Shown here in pieces: positions 53,847 to 64,000 of a stretch of 64,000 bases of DNA (positions within the stretch are counted from its first letter, which is position 1; the number at the start of each line of letters is the position of its first letter). The notes beneath the pieces were generated by a model that saw only the letters and a program-made list of their open reading frames with translations, had not been told where the DNA came from and searched no databases. Made by a program: the position numbers and the translations under genes. Source of the stretch: Scilla litardierei (lineage: Eukaryota; Streptophyta; Magnoliopsida; Asparagales; Asparagaceae); contig CM061142.1 in the NCBI GenBank assembly GCA_030789695.1, positions 602,649,659 to 602,713,658 on the forward strand, written 5' to 3'.

Positions 53847-55073
53847 CTAAATAAAACAACTGAGGCTAAAATCAAATAGACTGCAGAGAGCAAGATTCAT
53901 TCCAGTGATCACTCGACTATCACCCTCTGATGTCCCTACTGGGGTCATAGTATACTGTTGTCGCCTCGGCGGAGGAGCTGCCCCCTGATACCCTCGTCGC
54001 TGCTGAGGAGGTGGAGGGGGTCCTCTCGACGCAGTCGGCCTTGGTCCTGGCGGTGCCGAAAGGGCAAGCCGCTGCGGCGGTGGTGGGAGAGGTCTCTGCA
54101 GTGCGGGCCGGACTGCTGCCGATGCTGGTGGTGCTGGAGCATGACCCAACCGTGGGCAAAACCTGCTAATATGACCCGGCTCCCCATACGTGTAACACCT
54201 GGCACTCGAAACTCGGCAGTCCCGCTGCACATGCCCCGGCTTCCCGCATCTGTAGCATGAAGGCCCCTTCTGTGCCGAAGGTGGAGCCCCTGGTCGTTTG
54301 AATGTCACCTGCTGAACTGGGCCAGTGGTGGTCCTCTGCTGAGCGGCCGGCCGTCTGTCACTGGCTGGTGGCCTCCCCAGACTCCGTAGGTGGGTCTCAT
54401 GCTGTCTGGCTGCACGCAGCACGGCCTCCTGGGTCAACAACTCCTGAGTAGACATGGCCGCCCGAAACTCCACGTCTAGTCCCATGCGAAAGCGCCTGGC
54501 TCTAGTGGCGTCTGTTGCTACAAGCTCAGGTGCATACTTGCTCAGCAATGAGAACTCTGCGTTGTACTCATCCACTGTCCTGCTACTCTGAGTCAGGTGC
54601 TCGAATCTTTGTCTCAACTCGTCCTTTGCCGCCTCCGAAAGGAACTTGGCCTCAAACAACTCCCGAAAGGTCTCCCAAGCAATGTGCCCCTTCAGTCTCC
54701 TCTCCTGGGCCTCCCACCTGTCTCTGGCCTGATGGGTCAACTGGCGCCTCACCAACTCCACCCAACCATCTCGGGGAAACCGACACATCGTCAGATTATC
54801 CTCCGTATGTCGTAGCCACTCATCCACCTCGAGGCTACTCTCCCTGCCTGAGAAATATCGTGGACGCAGCGTCTTGAACTCCTTATAGCTCGGCGGCTTC
54901 GGCGTCGCCGCCCTCTCCTCCATCTGATCCATGTGCTCTAAAATACCCATCAGAACCTTAGCCATCAGGGCCGACTCTGAGGTCCTATCATCTGAAGAAT
55001 GCCCATCGCCAGCTGGACCCATCCCGTCGTCAGAAGCTCTGGTCCCGCCTGAAGTCCTGTTCCCACCTTCCAT
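53847..55073 (-). CDS. Gypsy A2 Gag
   Basis: Intact 408-codon frame, ATG at 55073 (MEGGNRTSGGTRASDDGMGP). Capsid core: FKTLRPRYFSGRESSLEVDEW, HQARDRWEAQERRLKGHIAW, FEAKFLSEAAKDELRQRFE and LSLLSKYAPE-like block. One proper zinc knuckle CYRCGKPGHVQRDC and a second with one Cys lost (CYTYGEPGHISRFC), then a Pro/Arg-rich tail. The frame ends shortly after RVITG, where the + element also ends gag. It is the only complete gag in the window. Confidence 0.85.
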   Translation of the reverse strand: MEGGNRTSGGTRASDDGMGPAGDGHSSDDRTSESALMAKVLMGILEHMDQMEERAATPKPPSYKEFKTLRPRYFSGRESSLEVDEWLRHTEDNLTMCRFPRDGWVELVRRQLTHQARDRWEAQERRLKGHIAWETFRELFEAKFLSEAAKDELRQRFEHLTQSSRTVDEYNAEFSLLSKYAPELVATDATRARRFRMGLDVEFRAAMSTQELLTQEAVLRAARQHETHLRSLGRPPASDRRPAAQQRTTTGPVQQVTFKRPGAPPSAQKGPSCYRCGKPGHVQRDCRVSSARCYTYGEPGHISRFCPRLGHAPAPPASAAVRPALQRPLPPPPQRLALSAPPGPRPTASRGPPPPPQQRRGYQGAAPPPRRQQYTMTPVGTSEGDSRVITGMNLALCSLFDFSLSCFI

Positions 55074-55133
55074 CTGCAGGTGTGAAACAAAACAAATGCA
55101 TTAGTACCATGTACTGAAATATTGGAGCCTTAC
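55074..55133 (-). other. Candidate leader intron before gag of A2 (60 bp)
   Basis: On the - strand GTAAGGCTCCAATATT at 55133 and CACCTGCAG ending at 55074, immediately before the gag ATG. The + element has GTAAGCTCCAACATT and TTCTTGCAG at the same place. Confidence 0.5.
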
Positions 55134-55192
55134 CTGTATTCCCTTTACACGTATCGCAGTGTGCGCTGACCTGCATGGGCCACCACAAAACC

Positions 55193-57752
55193 TGTCACGC
55201 CCCACTAGCCCAAATAGGGAGGATCAGCGTGACAAGCCACGGTATTAGGAATACCCAGTGCTAATATGTCAACTAAATGACTTGCAGGCCACTACAACCG
55301 CCGAGGAAATACAGGTAGTAAAGTACGAACTGAAAAAAAAACAGAACAGTTCAGCTCCAACACAACAGATAGTACAAGGTACCAAACACAGGCAGCAAAG
55401 TAAAGTACAACAATCAGAACACCCAGACTTCACAGAGCACCATAACTATGCAACTGGTACCGTACAAGTCCACTGTACAACCCTAAACAGCAAAAGCTCC
55501 CACAAAAGTACAACTCAACCCTACGGGGTACAAAGGGAACAGGGGCACAACACTATCATCATCATCATCATCACACACACACACACACACACACACAACC
55601 CACGACTACACCACGTGACCCACTCTGACCACGAACACTACAGACCCTGCTGAGACGAGCTGCCCTCCGGGGTCTCCCCTCCCGGACCCGCCGCCTGAGA
55701 ACTAGTACCTGGACCTGTAGGGGAAAAGGACACGTCACAGCGTGCCCAGTAGGAACTCCACAACGCTACTACTCTAATCATAGTGCACAACAAGGAAGCA
55801 CAACAAGGAAAAGGCATCACATTCCAGAGTTACTGTTTTTTTGTGTCTTATAGATTAGTTTTCATGCATGAATTCGAAACCTCAGTAACGGGTCAGACAT
55901 CGGGGACTGGACCTCACCCGGTAAGGTGGGTGGAATGCTACGACTTCCCGAGACAAGCTCTTATGAAAGAAGCCGCTCACCAACACGACCAACTCAACCA
56001 CGACCACACCAACTCCCCGCCGCTGAGGGCCCGTCAGGAGTGGTCCACAACCCAGCAGTCCATCCCCGCATGCCCACTCGTTACCGTGGGTTCCCCCAAC
56101 CCTCCTAGGGTCCTCACCCACTTCGAGTGGAACAAGATACCGCTAGATTATCTTTTAGCTATTCATTAATCCTAGGATATTGAGCATGTAAAATGAAGTA
56201 TGTAAATGATGTCCAAATTCATTCTTTTCATCGAGATGTTCACAACAAACTTGCATGTTCCATAAGCCATGTATCATAACCTCATTGATCATATACAATT
56301 TCTCATGGGTAATACATGTCACACAAATTAAAAATGCCATTTTCCAAGTTTCTTCAATCTCAAGTTCATACAGGCATTTTAACAAACACATAATGAGCGC
56401 CACATAAATGAAGAGAATCATATCATCAATTTTTGTAACAAATAGCATAACTAATCTTACATACATGCATCAACATCATTCATGCATTTGGAGTGAAAAA
56501 TTAGCAATATCACACATTTCCAACTTCACTCAACACCATCCAGCATACTGAAATTGCAAGAACTATAGAAAGATAGCATTTTTAACCCATTTATCTTGTG
56601 AATTTGACAAAACTCAAAGAGTGAAAGTTGGAGATATAATAGTCCTGAGTTCATCCATAAAAGTTCATGCAAAAATATGAAGTACATGATTTATAGTGAA
56701 TTAATTGGTGCAGCATACCCAAACTATTTTTCAGACAGAATTCTGAGCCTGTGTTGAAAGCCAATTTTAAGCATGTTCTAGCTGGAATTTCGACATATAA
56801 GCACTCTAATGAACTTCCAGAAAAACTTCTTAAGTTTCCAACAAGAACCAAAATCAGCAAAATCCATAGAGTGTGCAGGTAGTAGTGCTCATTTTTCTGA
56901 ACTGTGTACAGCTTGACAGAATTTCAGACATCTTGCAAACATGGAATTATTTCTCATACTTATTAAACTCAACATATGATAAATTTTATTGGGGTAGGAC
57001 TTCAAGATCTACAGCTACATATTTTTTTCAGAAGGTGATTCCAACTACAGAAATAGAAATCGAAGTGCAAACACATGCAAAATTCTGTTTTTTCCGGAGA
57101 GGGTGATATGCAAGCAAATACAAGGGAAAAATTGAATCTTTGGGGCTATTGCACATATAAAACATGACATCAACTACAACTACAACTAGAGGGAGAGGGT
57201 TGAAGAGCTCCTACCTATGAAGGGATTCAAGAAAGGGTAGGGCTTGATAGAAATCATCTCCTAGCTTGGAGTCCTCTCCTTCTCCTTCTCCTTTCTCTTC
57301 TCTTTCTTTATTTCTTTGTTTTTTTGTTCTTGGCTCAAAATTTCGGCCACACACACATGAAAACAATGAAGGGGAGTTAATACTTGGAAGAGTGTGGAAT
57401 GGGGAAGAATTTGGAGGAAGAATGTGGAGGATATCCTTATTTGAGGGATTCTCTCTTAAAACTTTCTAAATTTACAAGTTTGCCACTATTCTTTTTTCTT
57501 TTTTTTGTTTTTATCATGGCCTTCCAATTTATTACTAGTTTGCCATTACAAATATCTCACTTCTCTTTTTGAAAAAAAACCCTTTGACTTAGTGAAATTT
57601 GCCTTTAAGCCCACCTTTTGCAATGCCACCCACATTTGGGTACAAATGAAAAATTTAGGGGCAAAGTGCAAATCTCTCCATTCCATGGGCTAGCATGCAC
57701 ACATACAAGGAGTCTAAGGCCAATTTAGTAATTGCACACTAGGGTTGTTACA
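55193..57752 (-). repeat. 5' LTR of gypsy A2 (2560 bp)
   Basis: Starts TGTAACAACCC at 57752 and ends GGGGCGTGACA at 55193, directly before TTTTGTGGTGGCCCATGCAGG, the leader shared with the + element. The 56500-56900 part matches the solo LTR at 31560-31880. Contains the GAGTTCCTACTGGGCACG box near 55759 and a (CA)n run at about 55573-55597. Confidence 0.8.
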
Positions 57753-60040
57753 CAGTAGGAACTCCTAACACCCTAGTAGAACCCAGTTTAGAACTGGTCT
57801 CCCTAACTAACTAACTAACTATAGGTGTCACATCATCACATGTTACACAGAAATTAAAAATAGAGTACAAGTGCTGAAAGTAAGCAACAGTGAACAGAAC
57901 TGAAGTAATAAATGATTAAATTAAATTAAATAAATTATTGATCTGCATTTGGAACCCGGATAAACCATAGGTTGCTAAGAGAGCGGACTTCACCCAGGGT
58001 GGGTGAAAAGGGGGTAACACTCCAGCGACACGAGCACTGGAGGGGCCTCTCGTAACTCCGTACCCGATTAGACAAGGTACCGGAGTGAGACTCATCTCGG
58101 TTTTTCTGTCGAACAAACGGAGAAAACCATCATTTACCGTCCTGGTGCGTCACGAGCGCACCGGCGGCCTCTCTAACTCTAGTCAACTCCCCCTTCCGGG
58201 AGTGACGAAGCGAGTGCGAAATCATATCGTGTCCGCTCCTTAACACCTACCATTTATCCGTGTTTCTCCCAAACCCACATCTGGCGTCTCACACATTTCA
58301 AGACTGGAACGAGAACACCGATGTCAGACTCTCAATCTCACTCTCAGTTTTAAACATAATGCATCATTGTTTCAGTAATGATTCTTTAACGGTTTCAACT
58401 ACCATTTTCATTTCATACTTTCACAAATTTTCATCATCATAATTTCTACATGAATCATAACATATGAAGCATCATCAAAAGGACATATCTCAAGAGCATA
58501 TAATGATGTATCATCAACATTGATCAAATTCAACTCAAGATAAAATACAACATTAAAATTCCTAAACAAGTTAACACAAGAATCTGTCCAAAACTGTCAC
58601 ACCAGAAAGATTGGCTCTGTTACCCTAATTGCAGTAAGAATTGGCTCTCGGCCTCTCTTCAAAGTTGTAGGAAACTTTCTCTAGTTTTTCGTAGTGTCCT
58701 TAATTTTATTTTTCTGATTTTTCTGCTATTTTCTACGAATTTTACAAGTTACTGTTCTGCTGTAACAAAAATTCCAGCAACTAAATTCCTTTCTAAATCT
58801 AGTTCTAACGTGTTTAAAAGCCACAATTACATGTCAACACTAGCATGAGAATAAGATTATGATAATTGCAAGTCCTTAACATAAATCCAACCTTACAAAA
58901 AGGATAACATGAAATATATATCTCACACAATACAACTACATAACTTGCAACTTCATATTAAAATGAAACTAGCATATGATCAATTCTCTACACATCAAAA
59001 CTAGCATTATTTTTAACAAGCTAACATATTGGGTGCCCTAATCAACATAACTATTCTAGCTTGACATTATACATCATTACCAATTATTAACATGTTCCAA
59101 ATTTGCAAGCGAAATATTTAGCAACTAAAATAAAACATGTCATACTAGTATGACTATTTAGCATGCTACTAACTTTTTCAATGAGACATACTAACAATCC
59201 TACTACATGACAAATCAAAATATATGACATCTCATTCTTCAAATTAATCATGCTACCATTTTGTTCTACCATGTTAAAGTTAAACATTTTTCACCTAATT
59301 CCTAAACTACAATAGAAACCAAATCCTAAAATGAATCCTACTAAGAATGAAAGGTATTTCCTACCTTGCAAAAAGCCCTCCAAAATTGAATCTTTCGCCC
59401 TTCTTCTCCTTGAAGAAAAGAGCTCTTATCCTCCTTCTCCAAGCTCCAATTGGTCTCCAAAAAAGTTGGATTTTTGGGCTAATTTTGGGCTAATTTTAGG
59501 TGTTGGAATGATGAGGGAAGTGGGTGGTTGTTGTTGGTGGAGTGGGAGGAGAAATAGGTGGTGAGGGGAGGAGCAAGGAGGAGCAAATGGTGGAAAGGGA
59601 GGAGGAAGGTGAGGGAGAGAATGGGAGAATGAAAAATGAGAGTTTCTTTTCTTTTTTTGATTTTTGTTTTTCATGCCTAGTTTTTAGGAATACCTAAAAT
59701 CCTCTCCTCCTCTCATTTAGTCAAAAAGTGAGCCAAGTGTCTTAGCTTAAGCTAACCATATGACACATTGCCATACTAGGTGTCATGGCAACAAAATTAA
59801 GAATTAAAATTTTTAGGAAAATAATAATACATGGTGAAATACACCATACTCCTTAAATACATAGTATTTCTTCCAAATACCCTTATTTTCTAATATCCAT
59901 AATGGGTTTAAATCTATTTAAAAATAATTCCTCCACCAAAATAGTTAAAGAAAAATACGGGCATACTCCCAAAAATTATACGTACGCATCTACGCCAAAG
60001 TACGTACAAATACGCGTATATAGAAATTAGGGTCATTACA
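57753..60040 (-). repeat. Partial gypsy LTR B2 (first 2.3 kb)
   Basis: Starts TGTAATGACCCTAATTTC at 60040 and follows the LTR at 15673-17905 to TTCCTACTG, where A2 begins. The last ~0.5 kb of the LTR and any internal part are absent from the window. It borders copia LTR C at 60041. Confidence 0.82.
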
Positions 60041-61678
60041 CATAAGAAACCAAGTAGAATGATCTACGCTTGGTTCTTAATCAACTCAATAAATCTTCGA
60101 AACAAATCAGAGATAAAAGTCTTCTGGTAGTCGACTCCCTATGAACAGTAGTCGACTCCCAGAGGAAAATTAAGCACAGCTCAGATAGTTAAACACTTAA
60201 TGAAGATATATAAAATTTGCACAGAAATATAAATACAAAACTGATCTTTGCAGTATATTATAAAAGATTTACAAGAATATTAAACAGAGAATAATTACAA
60301 GTTAGATAAGAAATGCTTGCAAAAGATAAACAGTCACAGATAAGCAAACACAGACACAAGGATTTTTATCCTGGTTCCCCACAACTTGGATACGTCCAGT
60401 CCCCGACCAATCCGGTACGAGATTTCCACTATTTGCCTTGGCAAATACAAGCACCTAACTTCACTTGTTAGGATTTCCAACAACCTAGTCTTGACCAGGA
60501 TTTCAACCGCAACACCTAGACTTGTCTAGGGTTTCCAACAACAACACCCTTACAACAAAGGGTAACCACAAAATAAAATCAATATCCAATTCACCACAAT
60601 AGATTGGTGGAGATTGGATTTACACCCAAATTCTATAGCCAATAGTAATAGACAATTACGTGTGTAGTGGCTTGATAGAATAAGATTCTAGATCACACAA
60701 AGATACGAATGAAATCTTTGTGATCTAGATCAAATCTTTTTCAAAAATCCTTTAAATAAAAATTCGAGAATAAATAATATGGATTTTAAAAAATAGATAG
60801 CCAAATAAAATTATGATCTTCAGAAAATAATATCAAAATAAATTGCAAGATCAAGAGTAAAAGCAGATTTGGCTAAGAGAGAATGAGAGCTGAGAATTTG
60901 AGAGCGTTTTGCACAAGAGAATTTGATTTCAATAGTTGTTGTGATTTCTCAAGGAAAATGGTCCTTTATTTATAGGAGAAATATGAGAAATTGAATTTCA
61001 AATTCATTTGACTTTTGTTCCGAAAATCATGGGAAAAAATCAATTAAAGATATGTCAAAAATCAAGTCAAAACGTCAAACTTCGACAGCTGGTAGTCGAC
61101 TCCCTAGGAGTGGTAGTCGACTCCCAGTGTGTTTCAGAAGAACTTGATTCTCAGCTGGTAGTCGACTCCCAGAGGAGTTTCTTCTGAACCAAGCTAGTCA
61201 ATCAAGTAGTTAACTCCAGGGTGTAGTGGAGTTTCACTACGGAAATATAAAACGACTAAAAAAAGAAAAGCTCTCAATATCTTTTTGAAAATGATTTAAG
61301 AGATATTTTAAAATGTTTTTGAAATCATGTGTGTGTGTGTGTGTGTGGTTGTCTATACGATTGGCTTTAACATAACCTTAAGAAAGACACAACACACTCA
61401 CTATAGACTAGGACACGTCTTCGGAAGCTTTATCAACTGATGGAGTGGATGTGAGCTCCACTTGAGCTTCTGTTACATTTGAGCTTTGAGCTTCATCATT
61501 GATCTTAGCAACGTTCGTCCTTGTCTTTGAGCGTAGATTGCGCTTCTTGGAGTATGCATAAAGCTTTTCATTTGTTGCAAAACCTGCACATTTAATCGTA
61601 GTGTAGTTAGTACACTAAGCTTCATTTGGTATGCTCATCATCAAAATCACTTTGGGGTGGAATTCAATTTCCATCACA
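60041..61678 (-). repeat. Copia LTR C, 3' end cut by gypsy LTR B2
   Basis: Starts TGTGATGGAAATTG at 61678 and continues TTTTGATGATGAGCATACC, TAGTGTACTAAC and AAATGTGCAGG, the pattern of Sirevirus-type LTR starts (compare 3816-3900). A TATA box (CTCCTATAAATAAAGG on the - strand) lies at about 60968-60978. GTAGTCGACTCCC palindromes occur at 61089-61176 and 60127-60165. (TG)n at 61329-61347. No internal element sequence is attached, so it may be a solo LTR inserted into the spacer of Sirevirus B. Confidence 0.6.
61089..61176 (-). repeat. GTAGTCGACTCCC palindrome cluster in LTR C
   Basis: Three copies of GGTAGTCGACTCCC with the palindromic core AGTCGACT, about 110 bp upstream of the LTR TATA box. 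Two more copies are at 60127-60165. The word differs from that of elements A and B but the placement is alike. Confidence 0.7.
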
Positions 61679-62178
61679 GTTGACTCTATTATACCCTTTA
61701 CTCGACTGACTGAGAATCAATAAAATTGATGAAAAAGACAGACTACTGACGAAATGTGACAGAAATGACAGGTGCCTGATGACTAAAATGCAGTCGCCTG
61801 TTGATCAGACAGTCGACTGTAAATTTGTCACCAGTTGCCTGTGCAATAGATACAATCTGACAGAGAAGATAGAGTAGGGCAGTCGACTGTCGAAGGAAAG
61901 ACAGTCGTCTGTCCTGGTCCAAAAATGCACAGTAAGGTTAAAATCCAGAGGATATGCACAACTCACCCTAGGACCTAAACTCTAAACATAAACTCATCAT
62001 AAAATCAATATCACAAGATAAATCATTGATACATAAATCTCTTAAAACAATCTTAATAACTCACGTAATCACAGAAATCTCAATTGCCTTTCTTAAAACA
62101 AATATAAGATATAACAAAAGAAGAGAGGCAACATGAAGATATGAGTTCGAAAAGTGTTATAACAAGTAAGTTGAGCTC
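61679..62178 (-). other. Pol-to-ORF spacer of Sirevirus B with internal ACAGTCGACTGT array
   Basis: Non-coding, directly after the RNase H stop. The array (61739-61916) has ACAGTCGACTGT, GCAGTCGCCTGT, CCAGTTGCCTGTG, GCAGTCGACTGTC and ACAGTCGTCTGTC, the words of the LTR array at 48489-49140. Copia LTR C interrupts the spacer at 61678. Confidence 0.8.
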
Positions 62179-63195
62179 CTAAATTTCAGATTCACACATA
62201 ATCCCTAATTCTCCACACAACCTCACAAATGAATCATCTTTAAAAGGTTTTGTGAAGATGTTGGCGATTTGTTTTTGGGTTTCAATGTACTCTAAGATGA
62301 TGTCCTTCTTAGCTACATGATCATTGATAAAGTGGTGTCTCACATCTATGTGTTTGGTACGGGAGTGATGTACCGGGTTCTTGGAAATACATATAGCACT
62401 TTGGTTATCAACCATGATAGGGCAAGTATCACAATTGATACCATAGTCCATAAGGGTGTGTCTCATCCAAAGAACTTGTGCACATGCAAGACCCGCGACA
62501 ATATATTCCCCTTCAGTTGTGGACAATGATACCGAGTTCTGTTTCTTGGAAAACCAAGAAACTAAGGAATTTCTTAGGAAATGGCAAGTGCCACTAGTAC
62601 TTTTCCTATCGGATTTGCATCCGGCAAAGTCGACATCACTATATGAGATTAACTCATATGTGCTAGATTTAGGGTAAAGTAACCCATAATCTAGTGACTG
62701 ATTGAGATAACGAAATATTCGTTTAACTGCAATCAAGTGTGACTCCTTAGGTCTAGCTTGATATCTAGCACACAAGCATACGGAAAACATGATATCGGGC
62801 ATACTAGCGGTTAAATAAAGTAAGCTACCGATCATACCTCGATATAGACGAACGTCTACATCTTTTCCGTTCTCATCCTTGTGTAGATGGGTTGTCGTAC
62901 TCATGGGAGTCCTTTTGCTTGAAGACGATTCCATTCCGAATCGCTTAATAAGCTCCCCTGTGTACTTGGTTTGATGTATGAAAGTTCCATCCTTCATTTG
63001 TCGAATTTGCAGTCCAAGGAAGTAATTTAGCTCTCCCATGTGGTTCATCTTGAATTCATCCTTCATAGACTTAGAAAATTCTTGACAAAGATTAAAGTTA
63101 GTAGAACCAAATATTATATCGTCTACGTACAGTTGAATCAAGAGGATGTCATTTTCATAATCTTTAATGAAAAAAGTGGAATCAACTTCTCCCAT
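62179..63195 (-). pseudogene. Copia pol of Sirevirus B: RT thumb and RNase H
   Basis: Catalytic LLIQLYVDDIIFGSTN at the top, then KMNHMGELNYFLGLQI, LYRGMIGSLLYLTASMPDIM, RNase H SYSDVDFAGCKSDRKSTSGT, SLSTTEGEYIVAGLACAQVL, DNQSAICISKNPVHHSRTKH and terminal QIANIFTKPFKDDS. 338 codons are open, but an in-frame TAG at 63208-63210 separates them from the rest of RT, so the polyprotein is broken. Confidence 0.9.
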
Positions 63196-63210
63196 TTTAA
63201 AACCTAAATC

Positions 63211-64000
63211 CTAAAGAAATGTCTTGAGTCGATCATACCAAGCTCTAGGAGCTTTTCTCAACCCATACAATGCTTTCTTAAGTTTGAAAACATGGTTTGG
63301 AAATTTTTCATGAATGAAACCGGGAGGTTGAGAAACATGCACTTCTTCATTGACAATCCCATTTAAAAATGCACTTTTAACATCCATTTGAAATAATTTA
63401 AAATTCTTATGAGATGAAAAAGATAAAAGCAATCTAATAGCTTCTAATCTAGCTACGGGGGCAAAAGATTCTTCGAAATCGATACCTTCCTCTTGCTGGT
63501 AGCCTTGAGCTACTAACCTTGCTTTGTTCCTTGTGATTACCCCGTTCTCATCGGTCTTGTTCTTGAAGATCCATTTGGTCCAAATAACTTGATGACCACA
63601 TGGAAGAGGAACGAGCTCCCAAACTTCATTTCTCTCGAATTGCATTAGCTCTTCTTCCATTGCCACTATCTAAGAGCTATCCTCGTATGCTTCTTGGATG
63701 TTCTTTGGCTCAATGGTAGAGACAAATGCGCAATGAGAGAATTCTTCAATTCTTGACCTCGTTCAAACACCCACACCAATATCTCCAATAATTTGGTCAT
63801 GAGGGTGGTTGCGAACGGTTGGGTAAGCTTTGGGTATTCATGCATCACTTGGAACATCTTCAACAATCTCATTAGTAGTGTTAGTCTCAATAATAGAATC
63901 ATTAATCTTAACATTACCAAATGTGTTTTTGATAAAACATTTTGAACCAAAAACTCGAAAATACTTAACTTGAGGCTTTTTATCATAAAATAACTCAAAA
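63211..64000 (-). pseudogene. Copia pol of Sirevirus B: integrase-RT linker and RT N-terminal part
   Basis: The RT part (63666-63211) has [72 protein letters not shown] and [17 protein letters not shown]. Upstream the same frame reads KPQVKYFRVFGSKCFIKNTF (integrase end) and CAFVSTIEPKNIQEAYEDSS with three in-frame stops near 63836, 63764 and 63671. The longer open frame there in another reading is not the gene. Confidence 0.85.

Larger units (their letters stand above)
51335..57752 (-). mobile_element. Tekay-like gypsy A2, 3' truncated
   Basis: Read on the - strand: 5' LTR (57752-55193), leader with candidate intron, gag, protease, RT-RNase H and the first part of integrase, cut at about 51335. 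Close relative of the + element at 9427-18427 by protein, but with a different LTR, which is related to the solo LTR at 30463. It inserted into gypsy LTR B2 after the word TTCCTACTG. The 3' part was removed together with neighbouring sequence. Confidence 0.85.
47761..64000 (-). mobile_element. Sirevirus-type copia element B (with large insertions), 3' part
   Basis: Read on the - strand: integrase-RT-RNase H (64000-62179), spacer with array (62178-61679), then an inserted stack (61678-51335), then the 3' ORF (51334-50360), four polypurine tracts, and the 3' LTR (49535-47761, completed at 37550-37509). The same arrangement as element A. The stack includes a copia LTR, a partial gypsy LTR and a truncated gypsy; a deletion removed the first part of the 3' ORF. 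The 5' part lies right of the window. Confidence 0.82.

Noticed and set aside
61329..61347. (TG)n, (AC)n at 50151-50190 and (CA)n near 55573 as functional elements
   Set aside because: Simple microsatellites inside LTRs and spacers with no further signal.
63666..63998. 110-codon - strand frame at the right edge
   Set aside because: The copia integrase-RT linker is clearly readable in another frame (with stops), so this frame is a shadow.
1..64000. Host genes, tRNA or rRNA genes
   Set aside because: No exon structure of a known plant gene family and no tRNA or rRNA gene was recognised; the only tRNA match is the 18-base primer-binding site at 39115-39132.

Overview
This window is repeat-dense plant nuclear DNA. 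I found no host gene, rRNA or tRNA gene. Nearly every base can be assigned to a nested stack of LTR retrotransposons of types found only in plants: Sirevirus-type Ty1/copia, chromovirus (Tekay/Del-like) Ty3/gypsy, Tat-type Ty3/gypsy with an antisense ORF, and Athila-type Ty3/gypsy. That mix points to a large, repeat-rich angiosperm genome. The sequence does not let me name a species.

Layout from left to right. 1-5560 is the 3' part of a + strand Sirevirus (A): pol end, palindrome-array spacer, a 543-codon ORF in the env position, four polypurine tracts and the 3' LTR. It sits in a + strand Tat element (5561-9426) with an antisense ORF and a 3' LTR. That Tat element lies inside the 5' LTR of a + strand Tekay-like gypsy (9427-18427), which in turn interrupts the antisense ORF of a - strand Tat element (18428-22244 and 29294-about 29948). 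The - strand Tat element carries a tandem-repeat array, and a non-autonomous element with two 3-kb LTRs (22245-29293, target duplication CCTGC) has inserted into that array. At about 29945 the Tat integrase fragment abuts a - strand Athila-like element (E, to 37508), which holds a 3.9-kb solo LTR with a perfect GATAT duplication (30463-34367). A - strand Sirevirus (B) interrupts E at 37508/37509. The 3' LTR of B is split by a young, almost complete + strand Athila-like element (D, 37551-47760, target duplication GGGTT). B continues at 47761-51334 (LTR, polypurine tracts, env-position ORF) and at 61679-64000 (spacer, RNase H, RT). Between these lie a truncated - strand Tekay-like gypsy (A2, 51335-57752), part of another gypsy LTR (B2, 57753-60040) and a copia LTR (C, 60041-61678).

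The most interesting pattern is shared by unrelated elements. Sireviruses A and B and Athila-like D each carry their own short palindromic motif in tandem arrays at two places: in the LTR just upstream of the TATA box, and in the internal spacer just upstream of a 3' ORF of unknown function. The motifs are TAGTCGGT/ACCGACTA in A, ACAGTCGACTGT in B and CAACCGATCGGTTG in D. Athila-like E has such an array, CTCGATCGAGT type, upstream of its own 3' ORF; its LTR is outside the window. LTR C has GTAGTCGACTCCC copies. In D the internal array ends a few bases before a clear TATA box 450 bp upstream of an intact ORF. This looks like an internal promoter that shares its regulatory sites with the LTR, possibly for a self-encoded trans-acting factor.

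D and E also share a gag-protease-spacer-3' ORF layout with no reverse transcriptase, RNase H or integrase. Yet the two LTRs of D differ at only about a dozen sites by eye, so D moved recently and must have been mobilised in trans. Most pol genes here are dead, with in-frame stops and frameshifts. The long open frames still intact are the 3' ORFs of A (1188-2819) and D (43049-45067).
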